Shown one piece after another: positions 32,207 through 32,966 of a stretch of DNA of 32,966 nt (the stretch's first letter is position 1; each line of letters begins with the position of its first letter). This DNA is from Methylococcales bacterium. Its GTDB lineage: Bacteria > Pseudomonadota > Gammaproteobacteria > Methylococcales > Methylomonadaceae. The notes below the pieces were generated by a model, which worked only from the letters and a program-made list of their open reading frames with translations, ran no database searches and was not told where the DNA came from. The position numbers and the translations under genes were made by a program. The DNA is taken from assembly GCA_026399095.1 (NCBI GenBank), contig JAPLRP010000049.1, positions 1-32,966 on the forward strand. Reading direction: 5' to 3'.

Positions 32207-32300
32207 TAACAGTATTATTGTCAACAATAAGAGTCTTCTGTATAGTTTAGTTGTGGTTTAAAAAAAACCATTTATCTATTAATTAAACGAGGATTTACCC

Positions 32301-32465
32301 ATGAACGATTTACAAAAAGATATTTTAACCAGCGCTGTTTTTATAACGGGACTAATTGGCTTTATTTCAGGTGAATTTATTATTTCATCAACCTTGTTCG
32401 CTTCAGCGGCTATTGCCAGTAATGTTAATTTAAATCGAAAAAGATCCAAAGTGAGCCAATTTTGA
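32301..32465 (+). CDS. Small hypothetical membrane protein (54 residues)
   Basis: ATG 32301 is preceded by an ACGAGGA ribosome binding site 7 nt upstream, and the frame runs 54 codons to TGA 32463-32465. The peptide starts MNDLQKDIL, then has two adjoining hydrophobic stretches (about 10-22 and 26-42, Ile/Phe/Ala/Ser-rich), and ends in a basic NLNRKRSK tail. That reads as a small inner-membrane protein with a cytoplasmic basic end. A strong hairpin terminator lies about 100 bp downstream. I know no family for it. The good ribosome binding site and terminator argue for a real gene despite its size. Confidence 0.55.
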   Translation: MNDLQKDILTSAVFITGLIGFISGEFIISSTLFASAAIASNVNLNRKRSKVSQF

Positions 32466-32567
32466 TGTTACAGATTAATTTACCCCACGTTAGTCATTTA
32501 TTTTTTTAGTCAATTATGACATTTAAAGGGATTAAAACATCCCCATTCTCAATTAATCTACAAAATT

Positions 32568-32606
32568 ATATACAGGGAACAAAGCTATTTGTTCCCTGTA
32601 TATTTT
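32568..32606. terminator. Strong hairpin terminator, probably bidirectional
   Basis: ATACAGGGAACAAA (32570-32583) pairs perfectly with TTTGTTCCCTGTAT (32588-32601) around a GCTA loop. The A/T pairs at 32568-32569 extend it, and TTTT follows on the right with AAAA on the left. It closes the 54-residue ORF and shields it from the insertion element. Confidence 0.85.
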
Positions 32607-32776
32607 GTAAGTAATTTTAAATATTGCAGCAGTAGACTAACAACTTTGTTTTACCCATTTATTTTTCCTCATAATATCCCGCAATTCGGTCCAACCAAAT
32701 TTATTTTGTTAACGATTATTTAGAGTCCACTCAGAAACAACAACCTATTGATAATAATAACTATATTGTCAATAAA
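32607..32776. other. Gap before the transposase gene, probably containing the left end of an insertion sequence
   Basis: No gene is seen. The element's left terminal inverted repeat should lie here, but it cannot be fixed because the right end is outside the window. Confidence 0.4.
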
Positions 32777-32785
32777 TGGTATAAT
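32777..32785 (+). promoter_or_regulatory. Extended -10 promoter of the transposase gene
   Basis: TGGTATAAT fits the TGn-TATAAT extended -10 consensus exactly and lies 45 bp before the transposase ATG. No good -35 stands at the right distance, as is common for extended -10 promoters. Confidence 0.55.
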
Positions 32786-32829
32786 AGATGCATAGAAAAT
32801 GAGCTTTACCTCACAAAACCCATGCACTT

Positions 32830-32966
32830 ATGATACGAATACATAGCCAAACTCAGCTTACTTTAGAAGGATTTGAAACGCCTTTTGAACGTAGCATGGA
32901 TAAAAACAATCGTTGGATAAAACTGAGTGCATGTATGCCTTGGGACGATCTCGCCAATGCGTATTA
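32830..32966 (+). mobile_element. Start of an insertion-sequence transposase (partial)
   Basis: ATG 32830 opens a frame that continues past the window edge for at least 45 codons. The encoded MIRIHSQTQLTLEGFETPF, then KNNRWIKLSACMPWDDLANAY, matches the N-terminal pattern of IS5/IS1182-type transposases (NNRW-x-KL-x5-PWD/E), whose DDE catalytic domain would follow outside the window. Family placement is by recollection. Nothing shows whether the element is complete or active. Confidence 0.72.

Noticed and set aside
1-32966. tRNA or rRNA genes
   Set aside because: The intergenic gaps were read for cloverleaf-like or rRNA-like sequence and none was recognised; a covariance-model scan would be decisive.

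Overview
The window reads as chromosomal DNA of an AT-rich gammaproteobacterium. The housekeeping proteins are of gammaproteobacterial type: DnaB, GlyQ/GlyS as separate subunits, GmhB, Mrp/ApbC, monofunctional Dcd, a YcgL-domain protein, a DUF2956 protein and SlyD with a metal-binding tail. My impression, from protein style and memory only, is a methanotroph of the order Methylococcales; no diagnostic methane-oxidation gene lies in the window.

Layout. 1-1694: the 3' end of an unidentified gene facing a convergent outer-membrane beta-barrel gene. 2136-4633: dnaB and alr, overlapping by 4 bp. 4628-10037: a leftward block holding a HAD phosphatase, a GIY-YIG protein and a tight operon of a D-cysteine desulfhydrase-like enzyme, a methyltransferase fused in frame to polyphosphate kinase 1, and peptide deformylase. 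10326-12467: three rightward genes, a DUF2956 protein, an RlpA-like lipoprotein and a YedK/HMCES-type protein. 12468-13306: a gene-poor 0.84 kb stretch with an array of GAG-N2-CTC-like cores spaced 21 bp apart, a headless C-terminal remnant of an RTX-type secreted protein, and a terminator. 13307-16474: an orphan small protein, an unknown membrane-anchored protein and exopolyphosphatase (ppx). 16604-18858: a YadGH-like ABC exporter and slyD. 18946-21105: a large zeta-toxin-type kinase with a possible degenerate Fic-like N-terminal region. 21308-26122: glyQ, glyS, gmhB, an acyltransferase and a small lipoprotein. 26278-30569: metG (leftward), apbC, dcd, and a YcgL-domain gene (leftward). 30654-32465: a CPBP intramembrane protease, a TorF-like barrel protein and a 54-residue membrane peptide. 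32830-32966: the start of an insertion-sequence transposase, cut by the window edge.

How the genes relate. Both polyphosphate enzymes are present, the kinase (6370-9135) and Ppx (14975-16474), but in separate transcription units. gmhB (LPS heptose) and the acyltransferase (phosphatidic acid) overlap and follow glyQS, a cell-envelope pairing. The most unusual items are the methyltransferase-PPK1 open frame, the zeta kinase without an adjacent antitoxin, and the 21-bp repeat array next to the RTX remnant. No tRNA, rRNA or CRISPR array was seen.
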